The notes: a model not told the origin generated them from the letters alone. A DNA stretch of 64,000 nucleotides from Acrocarpospora catenulata (GCF_018476525.1 NZ_JAHCST010000006.1:173332-237331), one strand, 5' to 3'. Numbered from the stretch's first letter, positions 42,395-50,834 are shown. A program made the numbers and translations.

Positions 42395-42667
42395 AGGGCA
42401 CTCCTGGAAGAGTCGTACGCGGCGTTAAGGAGAGCCTCCAAGATCACCACCTGTATTAGCAACCTTCATGCCCGGCCCATCCCTTGGATCGCAAAGTGCG
42501 CGATTCGCAGAAATGACCAGTTCTGCGAGAGCCGATCACCGTCCGGCGCATGTCCGGTTTATCCTCGATCTTCGTTCTCAGAACCTCTCGCAAAACATCG
42601 TTCTCAGAATGCTCCCTGCGATCCACGCCGGCCGTCAGGACACGGATGTCGTTGCAGAGCGGGCGCA

Positions 42668-42673
42668 TAGGAT
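42668..42673 (+). promoter_or_regulatory. Leaderless-type -10 box of VOC paralogue 2
   Basis: TAGGAT, then CGCCGGC (7 nt) and the ATG at 42681. The box, spacing and start context match VOC paralogue 1. The 270 bp between the beta-helix gene and this site hold no supported gene. Confidence 0.6.
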
Positions 42674-42680
42674 CGCCGGC

Positions 42681-43421
42681 ATGGCACTGCGACCTGTTCA
42701 GGTGAACATCAAGGCTCTTGATGCCTCGGCGGTCGGCCGGTTCTGGGCGGAGGCGCTCGGCTGGAGTGCTTACAGCCCCGGCGTCACCACCTACGTGGGA
42801 CCCGTCGGCGGCCTCGTTTGGCCGGACCCGGTCGCCGTCGGCGTCGACGTCGTTCCCGTCCCGGGACCCAAGACAACAACAAAGAACCGTGTGCACCTCG
42901 ATCTCGCCACCGCCTCCGCGGCTCATCAGGCGGAGTTGGTCGCGCGTCTGAAGGCTCTGGGTGCGACGCCTTCCGACGTGGGTCAGGGCGAGGTGCCGTG
43001 GACGGTCCTGGCCGACCCGGAGGGCAACGAGTTCTGTGTGCTGGAGCCTCGGGAGGTCTACCGGGACACCGGTCCGATCGCGGCGGTGGTGGTCGACTGC
43101 GCCGATCCGCGGGCCATGGCCCGGTTCTGGGGCGAGGCGATGGACTGGACCCTGCACGAGGTAACTGACGATTATGCGGTGTTGCGTTCCGCCAAGGGTG
43201 TCGGCCCGTATCTCGAGTTTCTCCGCACGCCCGGCGTGAAGACCGTGCCAGACCGCGTCCATCTTGACCTGCTGCCGTACCCCGGTGACGACAAAGCAGC
43301 GGAGGTGGCCCGGCTGCGAACCCTCGGTGCCACCGACCTCGACCTCGGCCAGGGCGACGTCCCGTGGACGTGCCTGGCCGACCCCGAGGGCCACGAGTTC
43401 TGCGTCCTCGCCCTGTCCTGA
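42681..43421 (+). CDS. VOC protein with two glyoxalase-like domains (paralogue 2)
   Basis: The protein has 246 residues in two VOC halves (WTVLADPEGNEFCVLEP and WTCLADPEGHEFCVLAL). Most of the sequence aligns without gaps to the product of 33444-34181. Paralogue 2 has a shorter loop after GWSAYSPGV. No ribosome-binding site is visible; the TAGGAT box suggests a leaderless transcript. The function is unknown. From 43422 to 43690 no gene is supported. Confidence 0.88.
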   Translation: MALRPVQVNIKALDASAVGRFWAEALGWSAYSPGVTTYVGPVGGLVWPDPVAVGVDVVPVPGPKTTTKNRVHLDLATASAAHQAELVARLKALGATPSDVGQGEVPWTVLADPEGNEFCVLEPREVYRDTGPIAAVVVDCADPRAMARFWGEAMDWTLHEVTDDYAVLRSAKGVGPYLEFLRTPGVKTVPDRVHLDLLPYPGDDKAAEVARLRTLGATDLDLGQGDVPWTCLADPEGHEFCVLALS

Positions 43422-43690
43422 CGCGAAGCCTTAACGACAGCCTGGGCGGCGCCGAGGGAGGGTCGATGTGTGACGCTGCGTGAACCCGTACGACGGTCAC
43501 GTCGCCGCAGCGATGTGGGCGTCGTCACGCGGTGCTTCCTGGAGCGCGCCACAGGCCTGTCGACCTTGGCGCAGAGGGCAACGATCCCGGCGAGGCGTTG
43601 AGGGGAGTACATGATTCTCCCTTGCTTTGGGCGTGAAGGAGGAAGGCCGCGGGGCGGTGTCCCCGCACCCTGGTGGTATTGATGTGGCGG

Positions 43691-43915
43691 TTAGTCCTCG
43701 GTGTCGGGGTACTGGAAGACGTCGTCGAGCGGCACCCGGAACACTTGGGCGATCTGGAAGGCCATCTCCAGTGACGGCGAGTAGCGGCCCTGCTCGATGG
43801 CGATGATGGTCTGGCGGGTTACACCGACACGGTCGGCCAGCTCGGCCTGCGTCATCTCTCCGTGGGCGAACCGCAGGGCTCGGATCGCGTTGGTGACCCT
43901 GGTGGGCTTGGCCAT
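43691..43915 (-). CDS. XRE-family small regulator
   Basis: The protein has 74 residues, almost entirely one Cro/C1-type helix-turn-helix (MTQAELADRVGVTRQTIIAIEQGRYSPSLEMAFQIAQVF). It begins 3 bp after the stop of the membrane protein gene and lacks its own ribosome-binding site, so translation is coupled. Small XRE proteins of this kind with a membrane partner form a recurrent two-gene unit. It probably acts at TTGACATAGTCAA (44362-44374). Confidence 0.92.
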   Translation of the reverse strand: MAKPTRVTNAIRALRFAHGEMTQAELADRVGVTRQTIIAIEQGRYSPSLEMAFQIAQVFRVPLDDVFQYPDTED

Positions 43916-43918
43916 GGG

Positions 43919-44338
43919 CTAGAAGCCCCGCCGGTACGCGACGATCTTCACGATTGAGGAGGCGAGGGCGGCCAGGACGAACGCCAGGTAGAGCGTATTG
44001 GCGATCCAGAACTGCTCGATGTTCGCCATCGCCAGGCCGAGCGGGACGATCGCGGCGACGCTCATCACGTAGAACCCGACGTACTCGCCCAGCCGGTTGA
44101 TCTGCTTGTCGCGCTCGTCGGTCTTGTCGGCCTCCCTCGGTGAGAGGATCGCGGCCACGATGTTCAGGACGATGTTCGCGGCGATCCCGACACCGATCGC
44201 GGTGAGCATCGGCCACACGTAGGCGATCGTCGCCACGTCCGTTCCCGGCACCTTTGACAGGACGGTCGCGAAGTAGACCACGGCTACGCCGACCGCGACC
44301 ACGACGTAGATCCACGTGCGCTTCTCTTCGGAGGACAT
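43919..44338 (-). CDS. Membrane protein paired with XRE regulator (DUF2178-like)
   Basis: The protein has 139 residues and four hydrophobic segments (WIYVVVAVGVAVVYFATVL, WPMLTAIGVGIAANIVLNIVAAI, YVGFYVMSVAAIVPLGLAM, ANTLYLAFVLAALASSIVKIV). The polar loop SPREADKTDERDKQINR between helices 2 and 3 resembles the DUF2178 group. GGGAG is 6 nt before the ATG at 44338; an ATG at 44374 further upstream would overlap the palindrome. The function is unknown; it may sense or modulate the regulator. Confidence 0.82.
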   Translation of the reverse strand: MSSEEKRTWIYVVVAVGVAVVYFATVLSKVPGTDVATIAYVWPMLTAIGVGIAANIVLNIVAAILSPREADKTDERDKQINRLGEYVGFYVMSVAAIVPLGLAMANIEQFWIANTLYLAFVLAALASSIVKIVAYRRGF

Positions 44339-44361
44339 GCGCGCTCCCATGTACAACAAAC

Positions 44362-44374
44362 TTGACATAGTCAA
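44362..44374. promoter_or_regulatory. TTGAC-ATA-GTCAA palindrome before the XRE unit
   Basis: The 13-bp element is a perfect inverted repeat and on the minus strand doubles as a TTGACT -35 box with TACATG 15 bp downstream. An XRE repressor binding here would block its own promoter. Confidence 0.6.
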
Positions 44375-44670
44375 AAGTAAAGCAGCGCAGACGTGATGTC
44401 AACAAATCTTTACGCCGCCCCGCGGCGCGAGTGGGGCCTTGATCGACAACGGAACGGTCAGTGGCGTTAGCGAGCCGGCGCGAGCGGAGTTACCGCCAAC
44501 CACCGTTCCGATGTCGGCAGGCGCTGGACGGCCTCGCTGTAGTCCCGGGGAAATTTCCAACGGATTTGCCTGACCTGCGCCGATACAAAGGGTCGGCCGC
44601 ACAGGGCATCATCGTGGCAGACCAGCCCAAGATCACGCACCGCAACGCTGGGTCTCCAGTGCAACGCAGG
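44375..44670. other. 296-bp intergenic region with inverted repeat
   Basis: No gene is supported. GGAACGGT (44451-44458) and ACCGTTCC (44502-44509) are exact inverse copies, and parts of the intervening 43 bp can also pair. It may be a terminator for genes on either side or an old insertion end. Confidence 0.4.
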
Positions 44671-45336
44671 TCAGCGGCGGGGTAGCACGCCCAGGAGGGT
44701 TGCGGTCAGGGCCAGCTTCAAGTAGTCGTTCAGCTCCAAATGGAAGCGGGCCAGGTCGGGCTCAGCCTGGTAGGCCGCCTGCAGGCTGGGTGGAGGTGTG
44801 CTGTACGCCGACAGCGCGCCGGCCATGACCATGGTTTGCAGGCTGAACAGTGTTGCGTTCTCGCCCAACTCCGGCAGGTACTTCCGGATCAGGGCGCTCA
44901 TGGTTGTCAGGCGGTCCAGGGAGGCGCGCTTGTAGCCTGCCACGACCTCGACGGAGACGTTGTGTTCCAGGACGCTGCCCTGTGCGCCGAAGAGTTCGCA
45001 CAGCACCACTCGGCCGGACAGTGAGCGACTGAGGATCTCGGCCACCGCTGCGGCTCGCTCGGCCATGGATAGATTTTCGTCGATGCCGGCGGCCAACTCG
45101 CCTGCCAGTTCCGTCAGCCACTCCTGCAGGAAGCGGTCCAGCAGTTCCAGCAGCACCGCCTCGCGAGACTCGAAGTAGCGCAGCACGTTCGGCTTCGCCA
45201 GGCCTACCCGGCGGCTGAGCTCGTTCAGGGTGACCGCGGCCACAGGCATCTCGTCGAGCATCGCCGACGCCATGTCGAGGATCGCCCGTCGGCGGATCTC
45301 CCGCTGCTCTTTGGTCCGCGCCCGCTGGAAAGTCAC
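44671..45336 (-). CDS. TetR-family repressor of the SDR gene
   Basis: The protein has 221 residues. The helix-turn-helix is VTLNELSRRVGLAKPNVLRYFESREAVLLELLDRF, followed by an all-helical domain. It is divergent from the SDR gene with 101 bp between the starts, and that interval carries repeats of a GGTACC-containing motif. The GTG at 45336 has a TAGGCT box 7 nt upstream on its strand. It almost certainly represses the SDR gene and itself. Confidence 0.92.
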   Translation of the reverse strand: MTFQRARTKEQREIRRRAILDMASAMLDEMPVAAVTLNELSRRVGLAKPNVLRYFESREAVLLELLDRFLQEWLTELAGELAAGIDENLSMAERAAAVAEILSRSLSGRVVLCELFGAQGSVLEHNVSVEVVAGYKRASLDRLTTMSALIRKYLPELGENATLFSLQTMVMAGALSAYSTPPPSLQAAYQAEPDLARFHLELNDYLKLALTATLLGVLPRR

Positions 45337-45343
45337 GATCGCC

Positions 45344-45424
45344 AGCCTAACTTAGGTACCTGCGGTACTTTGACAACGTACCGAAGGTACCTTAACGTTG
45401 TCGGCACAAGATACCTTCGGTACT
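45344..45424. promoter_or_regulatory. TetR/SDR divergent promoter with overlapping operators
   Basis: On the plus strand TTGACA (45370-45375), a 17-bp spacer and TAACGT (45393-45398) form a near-consensus promoter for the SDR gene. Arms AGGTACCTGCGGTAC (45354-45368) and GTACCGAAGGTACCT (45378-45392) lie over the -35 and spacer. A third related copy, AGATACCTTCGGTACT, is at 45409-45424. On the minus strand the -10 of tetR (45344-45349) abuts the first arm. Confidence 0.8.
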
Positions 45425-45437
45425 TTGGGAGTCTGGC

Positions 45438-46385
45438 ATGAGCGAGAAGTGGACGACGGCGAACATTCCGGACCAGCGCGGGAGGGTGGCCGTGGTGACC
45501 GGGGCCAACACCGGACTGGGGTACGAGACAGCCAAGGCGCTCGCCGAGCGCGGGGCGTCCGTGGTGCTCGCCGTGCGCAACGTCGAGAAGGGCGAGCAGG
45601 CCGGGGCCCGCATGACCGGCGACGTGACCGTGCAGGCGCTGGACCTGACCTCGCTCGACTCCGTCCGGACCGCAGCGGCGGCGCTGCGGTCCCGGCTCGA
45701 CAGGATCGACCTGCTGATCAACAACGCCGGCGTGATGTACACCCCGAAGCAGACCACCCGGGACGGCTTCGAGATGCAGTTCGGCACCAACCACCTCGGC
45801 CACTTCGCGCTCACCGGGCTGCTGCTGGATCTGATGCTGCCGGTGCCCGGCTCGCGCGTGGTGACGGTCAGCAGCACCGGCCACCGCATCCGGGCTGCGA
45901 TCCACTTCGACGACCTGCAGTGGGAGCGGTCGTACAGCCGGGCCGCCGCCTATGGTCAGTCCAAGCTGGCCAACCTGATGTTCACGTACGAGCTGCAGCG
46001 TCGGCTCGCCACGCACGGCACCACCGTAGCGGTGGCCGCGCACCCCGGCCTGTCCAGCACGGAGCTCGCCCGCAACACCCCCGCGGCCCTCCGGCTTCCG
46101 CTCACCTGGCTCGCGCCGCTGATCACCCAGACGCCGGCGATGGGCGCGCTGCCTACCCTGCGCGCCGCGACCGATCCCGCCGCGCTCGGCGGCCAGTACT
46201 ACGGTCCCGGCGGACGCAACGAGGTCATGGGCCACCCCCGGCTGGTCACCTCCAGCCCGGAGTCGTACGAGATGGGCGTCCAGCAACGGCTGTGGGCCGT
46301 CTCCGAAGACCTCACCGGGGTGAAGTTCCCCATCGTTCAGTCCAAGCAGAACTCGTTTCCCTCCGGATCGGCCATCACGATGTAG
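45438..46385 (+). CDS. Short-chain dehydrogenase, retinol dehydrogenase-like
   Basis: The protein has 315 residues. The cofactor turn TGANTGLG, LLINNAGVM, the catalytic VVTVSS Ser and YGQSK Tyr/Lys are intact, so it should be an active NAD(P)-dependent oxidoreductase. The last 12-15 residues (SKQNSFPSGSAITM) are read through the antisense of a VOC C-terminus and are probably not native; a shorter ancestral protein is likely. A TetR repressor is encoded divergently. The substrate is unknown. Confidence 0.92.
   Translation: MSEKWTTANIPDQRGRVAVVTGANTGLGYETAKALAERGASVVLAVRNVEKGEQAGARMTGDVTVQALDLTSLDSVRTAAAALRSRLDRIDLLINNAGVMYTPKQTTRDGFEMQFGTNHLGHFALTGLLLDLMLPVPGSRVVTVSSTGHRIRAAIHFDDLQWERSYSRAAAYGQSKLANLMFTYELQRRLATHGTTVAVAAHPGLSSTELARNTPAALRLPLTWLAPLITQTPAMGALPTLRAATDPAALGGQYYGPGGRNEVMGHPRLVTSSPESYEMGVQQRLWAVSEDLTGVKFPIVQSKQNSFPSGSAITM
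46337..46384 (-). pseudogene. C-terminal scrap of a VOC protein
   Basis: On the minus strand the frame reads VMADPEGNEFCLD followed by a stop. This is the characteristic C-terminal motif of VOC proteins such as the two paralogues in this window. Only about 13 residues remain, overlapping the 3' end of the SDR gene on the other strand. Confidence 0.6.
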
Positions 46386-46391
46386 CCGGCC

Positions 46392-46580
46392 CTGGATACC
46401 GCGAACCGGCGGGCGGTGGTGACCCGAAAGGGCGGCGCCCGCGATGTGATCGTGTGGCAGACCGGCACCGCCCGGCTGCCGGCCGGGCGCAAGACCGGCC
46501 CGGTGTTTCTCACCGACCACAAGGCGCGCCCCTCGGTGGCGCTGGTCGACGTCCGGAACGCGAGGACTACCTGCGGACGC
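46392..46580 (+). pseudogene. Tyrosine recombinase/integrase fragment
   Basis: The frame reads LDTANRRAVVTRKGGARDVIVWQ, then TGTARLPAGRKTGPVFLTDHKARP, which matches the catalytic-domain region of actinobacterial phage-type integrases as I recall them (KGG...VIVWQTGTARLL...GRKTGPVFLTDRRAR). There is no start, the segment after TGTARL appears to have lost residues, and the frame stops at 46598. It is a scar from a mobile element at the end of the SDR gene. Confidence 0.65.
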
Positions 46581-46654
46581 AGATCGCGCACCGATTAGGT
46601 TTCCGCGCCGCCCCCGTCTGTACGTGTGAGATCGACTCACGAGAGGCTGGCACG

Positions 46655-47239
46655 ATGCGGAAACTGATCTTCGCCATGAACGTGACCCTGGACGGCTACA
46701 TCGCCGCGCCCGGCGACGACCTCGGCTGGAGCGGGGGAGAGGGACCGGACTCCTCGTCAAGCGCCGAGCTGTTCCAGTGGTGGTCCGACCGGGTGGACGC
46801 GACGGGCCTGGCGCTGTACGGGCGCAAGCTGTGGGAGACGATGAGCTCCCACTGGCCGACCGCCGACCAGCGGCCCGGCGCCACACCGGCGGAGATCGAG
46901 TTCGCGCGCCGCTGGCGGGACATGCCGAAGGTGGTGTTCTCCTCGACGATCGACAAGGTCGACTGGAACACCCGCCTGGTCACCGGCGACGCGGTCGCCG
47001 AGATCACCCGGCTCAGGGCCGAGGACGGCGGCCCGATGGACATCGTCGGCGCGACGCTCGCCGGGGCGGCCATGCGGGCCGGGCTGATCGACGAGTACGC
47101 GATCGTCACCTATCCGGTCCTGGTGGGCGGCGGCACGCCGTTCTTCACCGCGCTGGACAGCTGGGTGAACCTGAAGCTGGTCGAGACGCGGACATTTCCC
47201 GGCGGCGTGGTGCTGACCCGATACGAGACGAGGCGATGA
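46655..47239 (+). CDS. Dihydrofolate reductase/RibD C-terminal-type protein 1
   Basis: The protein has 194 residues. MRKLIFAMNVTLDGYIAAPGDDLGW, YGRKLWETMSSHWP, VVFSSTIDKVDWNTRLV and the closing DEYAIVTYPVLVGGGTPFF are typical of the RibD C-terminal/DHFR-like reductase family. These small proteins use NADPH, but most have no known substrate. GAGAGG lies upstream of the ATG. A second member is encoded at 49941. Confidence 0.9.
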   Translation: MRKLIFAMNVTLDGYIAAPGDDLGWSGGEGPDSSSSAELFQWWSDRVDATGLALYGRKLWETMSSHWPTADQRPGATPAEIEFARRWRDMPKVVFSSTIDKVDWNTRLVTGDAVAEITRLRAEDGGPMDIVGATLAGAAMRAGLIDEYAIVTYPVLVGGGTPFFTALDSWVNLKLVETRTFPGGVVLTRYETRR

Positions 47240-47426
47240 GCACGGGTCGAATGCTCGGCTCGTAAGGCCAGGCCGAGTTCCTTCCTGGCGTGCTCACCGT
47301 GACCCTCGGCGATGAGGGAACCTTCCCCGGGCCCTTCCTTGCTTTCCGTGTGAGCTGTTGACCGGCTCGCTGAAGATGAGGACGACGGCGTCGTTGATCG
47401 TGACGATGTTCTTCGGGCATAGGGAT

Positions 47427-47451
47427 GCCCCGCCGGCGTTGCCGGCGGGGC
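47427..47451. terminator. Perfect 11-bp hairpin
   Basis: GCCCCGCCGGC (47427-47437), loop GTT, GCCGGCGGGGC (47441-47451). It lies between the convergent reductase and sigma-factor genes and can serve both. The rest of 47240-47564 shows no supported gene. Confidence 0.85.
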
Positions 47452-47564
47452 GGTGGTGCTCGCGTTGCCGCGTTGGTGTTCAGCTGGTCGGGGTGCTCAT
47501 TCCGATGTGACTTCGGTGACGCCGGCCCGTGCGCTGGACTCGTCGACGATGGGGACTTGCCTGA

Positions 47565-48572
47565 TCACAGCGTCGCGGGCAGGCTCAGCCATGGTTTGTC
47601 GGTGGCGTCGAATCCGGTGAGCTCGGCGATCTTCCCGTCGACGATGTGCAGGACCGCGATGGTGAACAGACGGTATTCCGGGTCGTCGGGGGTGCGGAGG
47701 TACAGCGCGGCGGCAGGCATGCGGTTGACCGTCGTGGCGATGCAGCGCCAGTCGTCGTAGCCGCGCTGGAAGAGCCCATTGGAGACCCAGCCGTCCACCG
47801 CGTCCTTGGCCGTGACGATCAAGGTGCCCGGATCGGGCAGCATCGCGAAGCGCAGGTCGTCGCGCAGCAGGGCCATCAGCCCGTCGAGGTCGTTGCGCTC
47901 ATGGGCGTCGATATACGACTTCACCACGCCGCGCTCGTCATCCGACAGCTCGTGCGCGGCAGGGCTCCGCCAGTCGAGGCGGCGGTCGGGCAGCTGCTCG
48001 CGCATCGTCACGCGCGCCCGCTGCAGTGCGCTGGTCACCGACGCGACGGTCAGCTCGAGGGCGTCGGCGGCCTTCGACGCCGGCCAGCCGAGGACGTCGC
48101 GCAGGATGAACACCGCCCGCTGCCGCGGCGGCAGGTGCTGGACGGCGACGATGAACGCCAGCTCGATCGTCTCCCGCGCCACCACCGATTCCTGCGGGTC
48201 CTCCGGGAGCATCCGGTCCGGGTAGGGCTGCAGGTAGTGCACTTCCGAGCCCGCGCCCGGCAGCTCGGCAGGCACGGGTGTGCGGTCGTTGCGCTTCTCC
48301 AGGAAGTCGAGGCAGGCGTTCGTCGCAATCCGGTAAAGCCAGGTCCGCAGCGCAGCGTGGCCCTTGAACGACTCCCGCTTGCTCCACACCCGCAGGAACG
48401 TCTCCTGCGTCATGTCCTGGGCGTCCTCGTAGTTCGCGAGCATCCGGTAGCAGTGCACCTGCAGCTCACGCCGGTAGCGCTCCGTGATGAGCGCGAACTG
48501 TGCTGCGTCAGTTGAGCGGGCCGCCGCGATGAACGCGGCCTCGTCGTCGCCTGGCAGTCTGGCGTCGGTCAT
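47565..48572 (-). CDS. ECF sigma factor with SnoaL-like C-terminal domain
   Basis: The protein has 335 residues. Region 2 is visible as CYRMLANYEDAQDMTQETFLRVW, region 4 as LPPRQRAVFILRDVLGWPASKAADALELTVASVTSALQRARVTM. The last 130 residues form a SnoaL-like domain (VVKSYIDAHERNDLDGLMALLRDDLRFAMLP...). This layout matches the ECF groups that carry their own regulatory extension instead of a classical anti-sigma factor. The ATG at 48572 follows GGAAGGA. It may direct the nearby small gene or reductases; the trigger is unknown. Confidence 0.9.
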   Translation of the reverse strand: MTDARLPGDDEAAFIAAARSTDAAQFALITERYRRELQVHCYRMLANYEDAQDMTQETFLRVWSKRESFKGHAALRTWLYRIATNACLDFLEKRNDRTPVPAELPGAGSEVHYLQPYPDRMLPEDPQESVVARETIELAFIVAVQHLPPRQRAVFILRDVLGWPASKAADALELTVASVTSALQRARVTMREQLPDRRLDWRSPAAHELSDDERGVVKSYIDAHERNDLDGLMALLRDDLRFAMLPDPGTLIVTAKDAVDGWVSNGLFQRGYDDWRCIATTVNRMPAAALYLRTPDDPEYRLFTIAVLHIVDGKIAELTGFDATDKPWLSLPATL

Positions 48573-48577
48573 GGTCG

Positions 48578-48757
48578 TCAATCCTTCCGCGGGTGGCGAG
48601 GGGCTACCAGAACTGACGACGTGGCGGAGGATTTCTGAGCGGTGAAGCCGCTGACACCGAGGCGGTCCAACTCGCGGACCGCCTGGGTGTAGATGAGGCC
48701 GGTCTCGGCCATCAACATGCGGATCTCGCCCCGACGCTTGCGATTCTGGCTGGACAT
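48578..48757 (-). CDS. 59-residue small protein upstream of the sigma factor
   Basis: A short frame, MSSQNRKRRGEIRMLMAETG and then LIYTQAVRELDRLG, starts at 48757 with GGAAGGA 6 nt upstream and ends 5 bp before the sigma-factor start. The first 33 residues are basic and helical with a TGxxYTQAxREL pattern that I have seen in small actinobacterial proteins of unknown function. The tail is Ser/Ala-rich. It is probably co-translated with the sigma factor and could modulate it. This is inferred from position only. Confidence 0.6.
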   Translation of the reverse strand: MSSQNRKRRGEIRMLMAETGLIYTQAVRELDRLGVSGFTAQKSSATSSVLVAPRHPRKD

Positions 48758-49033
48758 ACGAATCCTTCCAGCGAAGTCCCCACGTCACTCCGCCGACAAT
48801 GATCTGTGTCCAGCGGGCTCTCGGGTCGTGCTGCGTCGGAGCCGCTTGTCCTCACCGTCGTCGTGACGTGGACACGATCGACTCGGAGTCGGGCCAGCAC
48901 GGTGGCCAACCCTCACTTTACCAGTCACCAGATCCGGACTTTCGTGAACGGCCACCCTCTCCGCCCCCGCGAAGCAGGTCGGCCGCGCCCAGCGCACCGT
49001 CTTCGCCGGCGGGGCGTCGGCGATACTGTGGGC

Positions 49034-49873
49034 GTGGAGTACGTGTCCAGAGTGCCGCGGCCGCCGCTGGACGGGCTGATCGACGACCTTTACTACCTGG
49101 AGGGTGCGCCGCCGTACGCCCGGCTGATGCTGCCGCCGATGCCGGCGGCGTTGCTCATCGTCAACCTCGGGGCGCCGTTCCGCATCCGCGCCGGCACCGA
49201 CATCGAGACGGCCGAGTACGCCGATGGCTGCGTGGTCACCATGCCCACCCGCGCCTTCGAGTTCGGCTATCCGCCGGGGACCCGGTCAGTCGGCGTGCAC
49301 TTCAAGCCGTGAGGGCTGGCGCCGTTCCTGCCGATGCCCGCGGCCGAGCTGTGTGACCGGCCAGTGACGGTGGAGCAGGTTTGGGGCCGGCCCGCCATTG
49401 CCGAGCTGCGGGACCGGCTGGCCACGGCGGCCGGGCCGTACGAGATGCTGACGCTGCTCGAGGAGGAGCTGATGCGACGGCTGTGCGAGACCGCCGGTCT
49501 GGGGCTGGTCCGCCATACGAGCAGCGTCATCGCGGCGACCAGCGGGGCGGTGGCGATCGGCGACCTGAGCGTGGCAGCCGGTGTCAGCAGCACTCATCTG
49601 GCGCAGCGGTTCAAGGAGCTCATCGGCGTCACGCCGAAGCGACTGGCCCGCACCTACCGCTTCACCGCCACCGTATTCGCGATCAACCCCGCCGGACCGA
49701 TCGACTGGGGCGACCTCGCCGGTGGCGCAGGCTACTTCGACCAGGCCCACTTCGGCCACGAGTTCCGGGCGTTCACCGGGCTCACGCCGACCCGGTACGT
49801 CGAAGTCCGGCGGCGGTTCCTGCGCGAACATCCCGGCCACGCGCTGGACGGCTGGCCGCTGCCGGCCGATTGA
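49034..49873 (+). pseudogene. AraC-family regulator interrupted by an in-frame TGA
   Basis: One frame encodes an N-terminal sensor part (PPLDGLIDDLYYLEGAPPYA...VGVHFKP), a TGA at 49310-49312, and then, in the same frame, the rest of the sensor (GLAPFLPMPAAELCDRPV) and a normal AraC DNA-binding domain (IGDLSVAAGVSSTHLAQRFKELIGVTPKRLAR...GYFDQAHFGHEFRAFTGLTPTRYVE). A single base change would restore about 279 residues. Either the gene is recently inactivated, the base is a sequencing error, or the stop is read through. A GTG-initiated C-terminal half could also be made. Confidence 0.8.
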
Positions 49874-49940
49874 TTTCTTACAAGAGTGCCAGCTCACGAC
49901 ACGCTAATTTTGGGGGCACCCCAAAGCAGAGGAGAGCTCC

Positions 49941-50522
49941 GTGGGCAAGGTGGTCATGTACAGCTCGGTGTCGGTGGACGGCTTCGTCGCGGACGAGAAT
50001 GACCAGCCCGGACCGCTGTTCGACTGGTTGTCCAGCGGTGACGTCCCGTTGGACGAGAGCGGCGCGCTGAAGGTGTCGCAGACGTCCTACGACTACACCC
50101 GGGCGTACTGGGACCAGATCGGAGTCACGATCGTCGGCCGCCACGTCTTCGACCTGACGGACGGCTGGGACGGGAAGCCTCCCAGCGGGATCGACCACGT
50201 GGTCGTCGTGACGCACCGGCCGGAGCCCGAGGGCTGGGACCCCGAGGCGCCGTTCCACTTCGTCGACGGTGTCGAGGCAGCCGTGGCCAAGGCGCAGGAG
50301 CTCGCGGGTGACCGCATGGTCGAGGTCGCCGCCGGCGACGTCGGTGGCCAGGTGCTTGCCGCGGGCCTGGTCGACGAGGTGCGCATGGACGTCGTACCCG
50401 TCGTGTTCGGGTCCGGCAAGCGCTACTTCGGGTCGGTCCACGCGCAGCACCTGCTGGAGGATCCTGACGTGATGATTCAGGGCAACCGGGTCCTTCACCT
50501 GCGCTATCAGGTGCGCCGTTGA
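49941..50522 (+). CDS. Dihydrofolate reductase/RibD C-terminal-type protein 2
   Basis: The protein has 193 residues and a GTG start; AGGAGAG lies 7 nt upstream. KVVMYSSVSVDGFVADENDQPG, VGRHVFDLTDGW, VVVVTHRPEP and VDEVRMDVVPVVFGSGKRYFG are family features. It lies 67 bp after the AraC gene on the same strand and might be regulated by it. The substrate is unknown. Confidence 0.9.
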   Translation: MGKVVMYSSVSVDGFVADENDQPGPLFDWLSSGDVPLDESGALKVSQTSYDYTRAYWDQIGVTIVGRHVFDLTDGWDGKPPSGIDHVVVVTHRPEPEGWDPEAPFHFVDGVEAAVAKAQELAGDRMVEVAAGDVGGQVLAAGLVDEVRMDVVPVVFGSGKRYFGSVHAQHLLEDPDVMIQGNRVLHLRYQVRR

Positions 50523-50834
50523 CCGATCTGAGCGGGTACGCGAAGAAGTCCACTGCGAACGGTGACACAAGATCGGGCCTCCGGCTGCGTTTGCGCATCG
50601 CTGTCCCTGGTCGGGCAGCCGACGCCGATCCGCCCCAGCAGCTCACCTGCGGCCAGTTCAACTCAAGATCACTGGTTGCCGGTTTCCGTCGTATCTTGGC
50701 CGACCCCCGAACGGACTTGGCCTGAGCATGGCCGGATCCAGGTCCAACTGCTCCGCAACCAAGGCCACCGCGCCGGGTGGGACTGCCAGCGGGTCCTCGG
50801 CCAGGAACACCCCGACGGATAGGGATCTCCTATG
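50523..50834. other. 312-bp region without a supported gene
   Basis: Convergent intergenic region between the reductase and the GH43 gene. Open frames here are short, overlapping and without start signals. I found no strong hairpin or repeat. Confidence 0.4.

Noticed and set aside
43172..43612. A minus-strand frame starting MYSPQRLAGIVALCAKVD
   Set aside because: It has a passable ribosome-binding site, but most of its length is antisense to the VOC gene and no family is recognisable.
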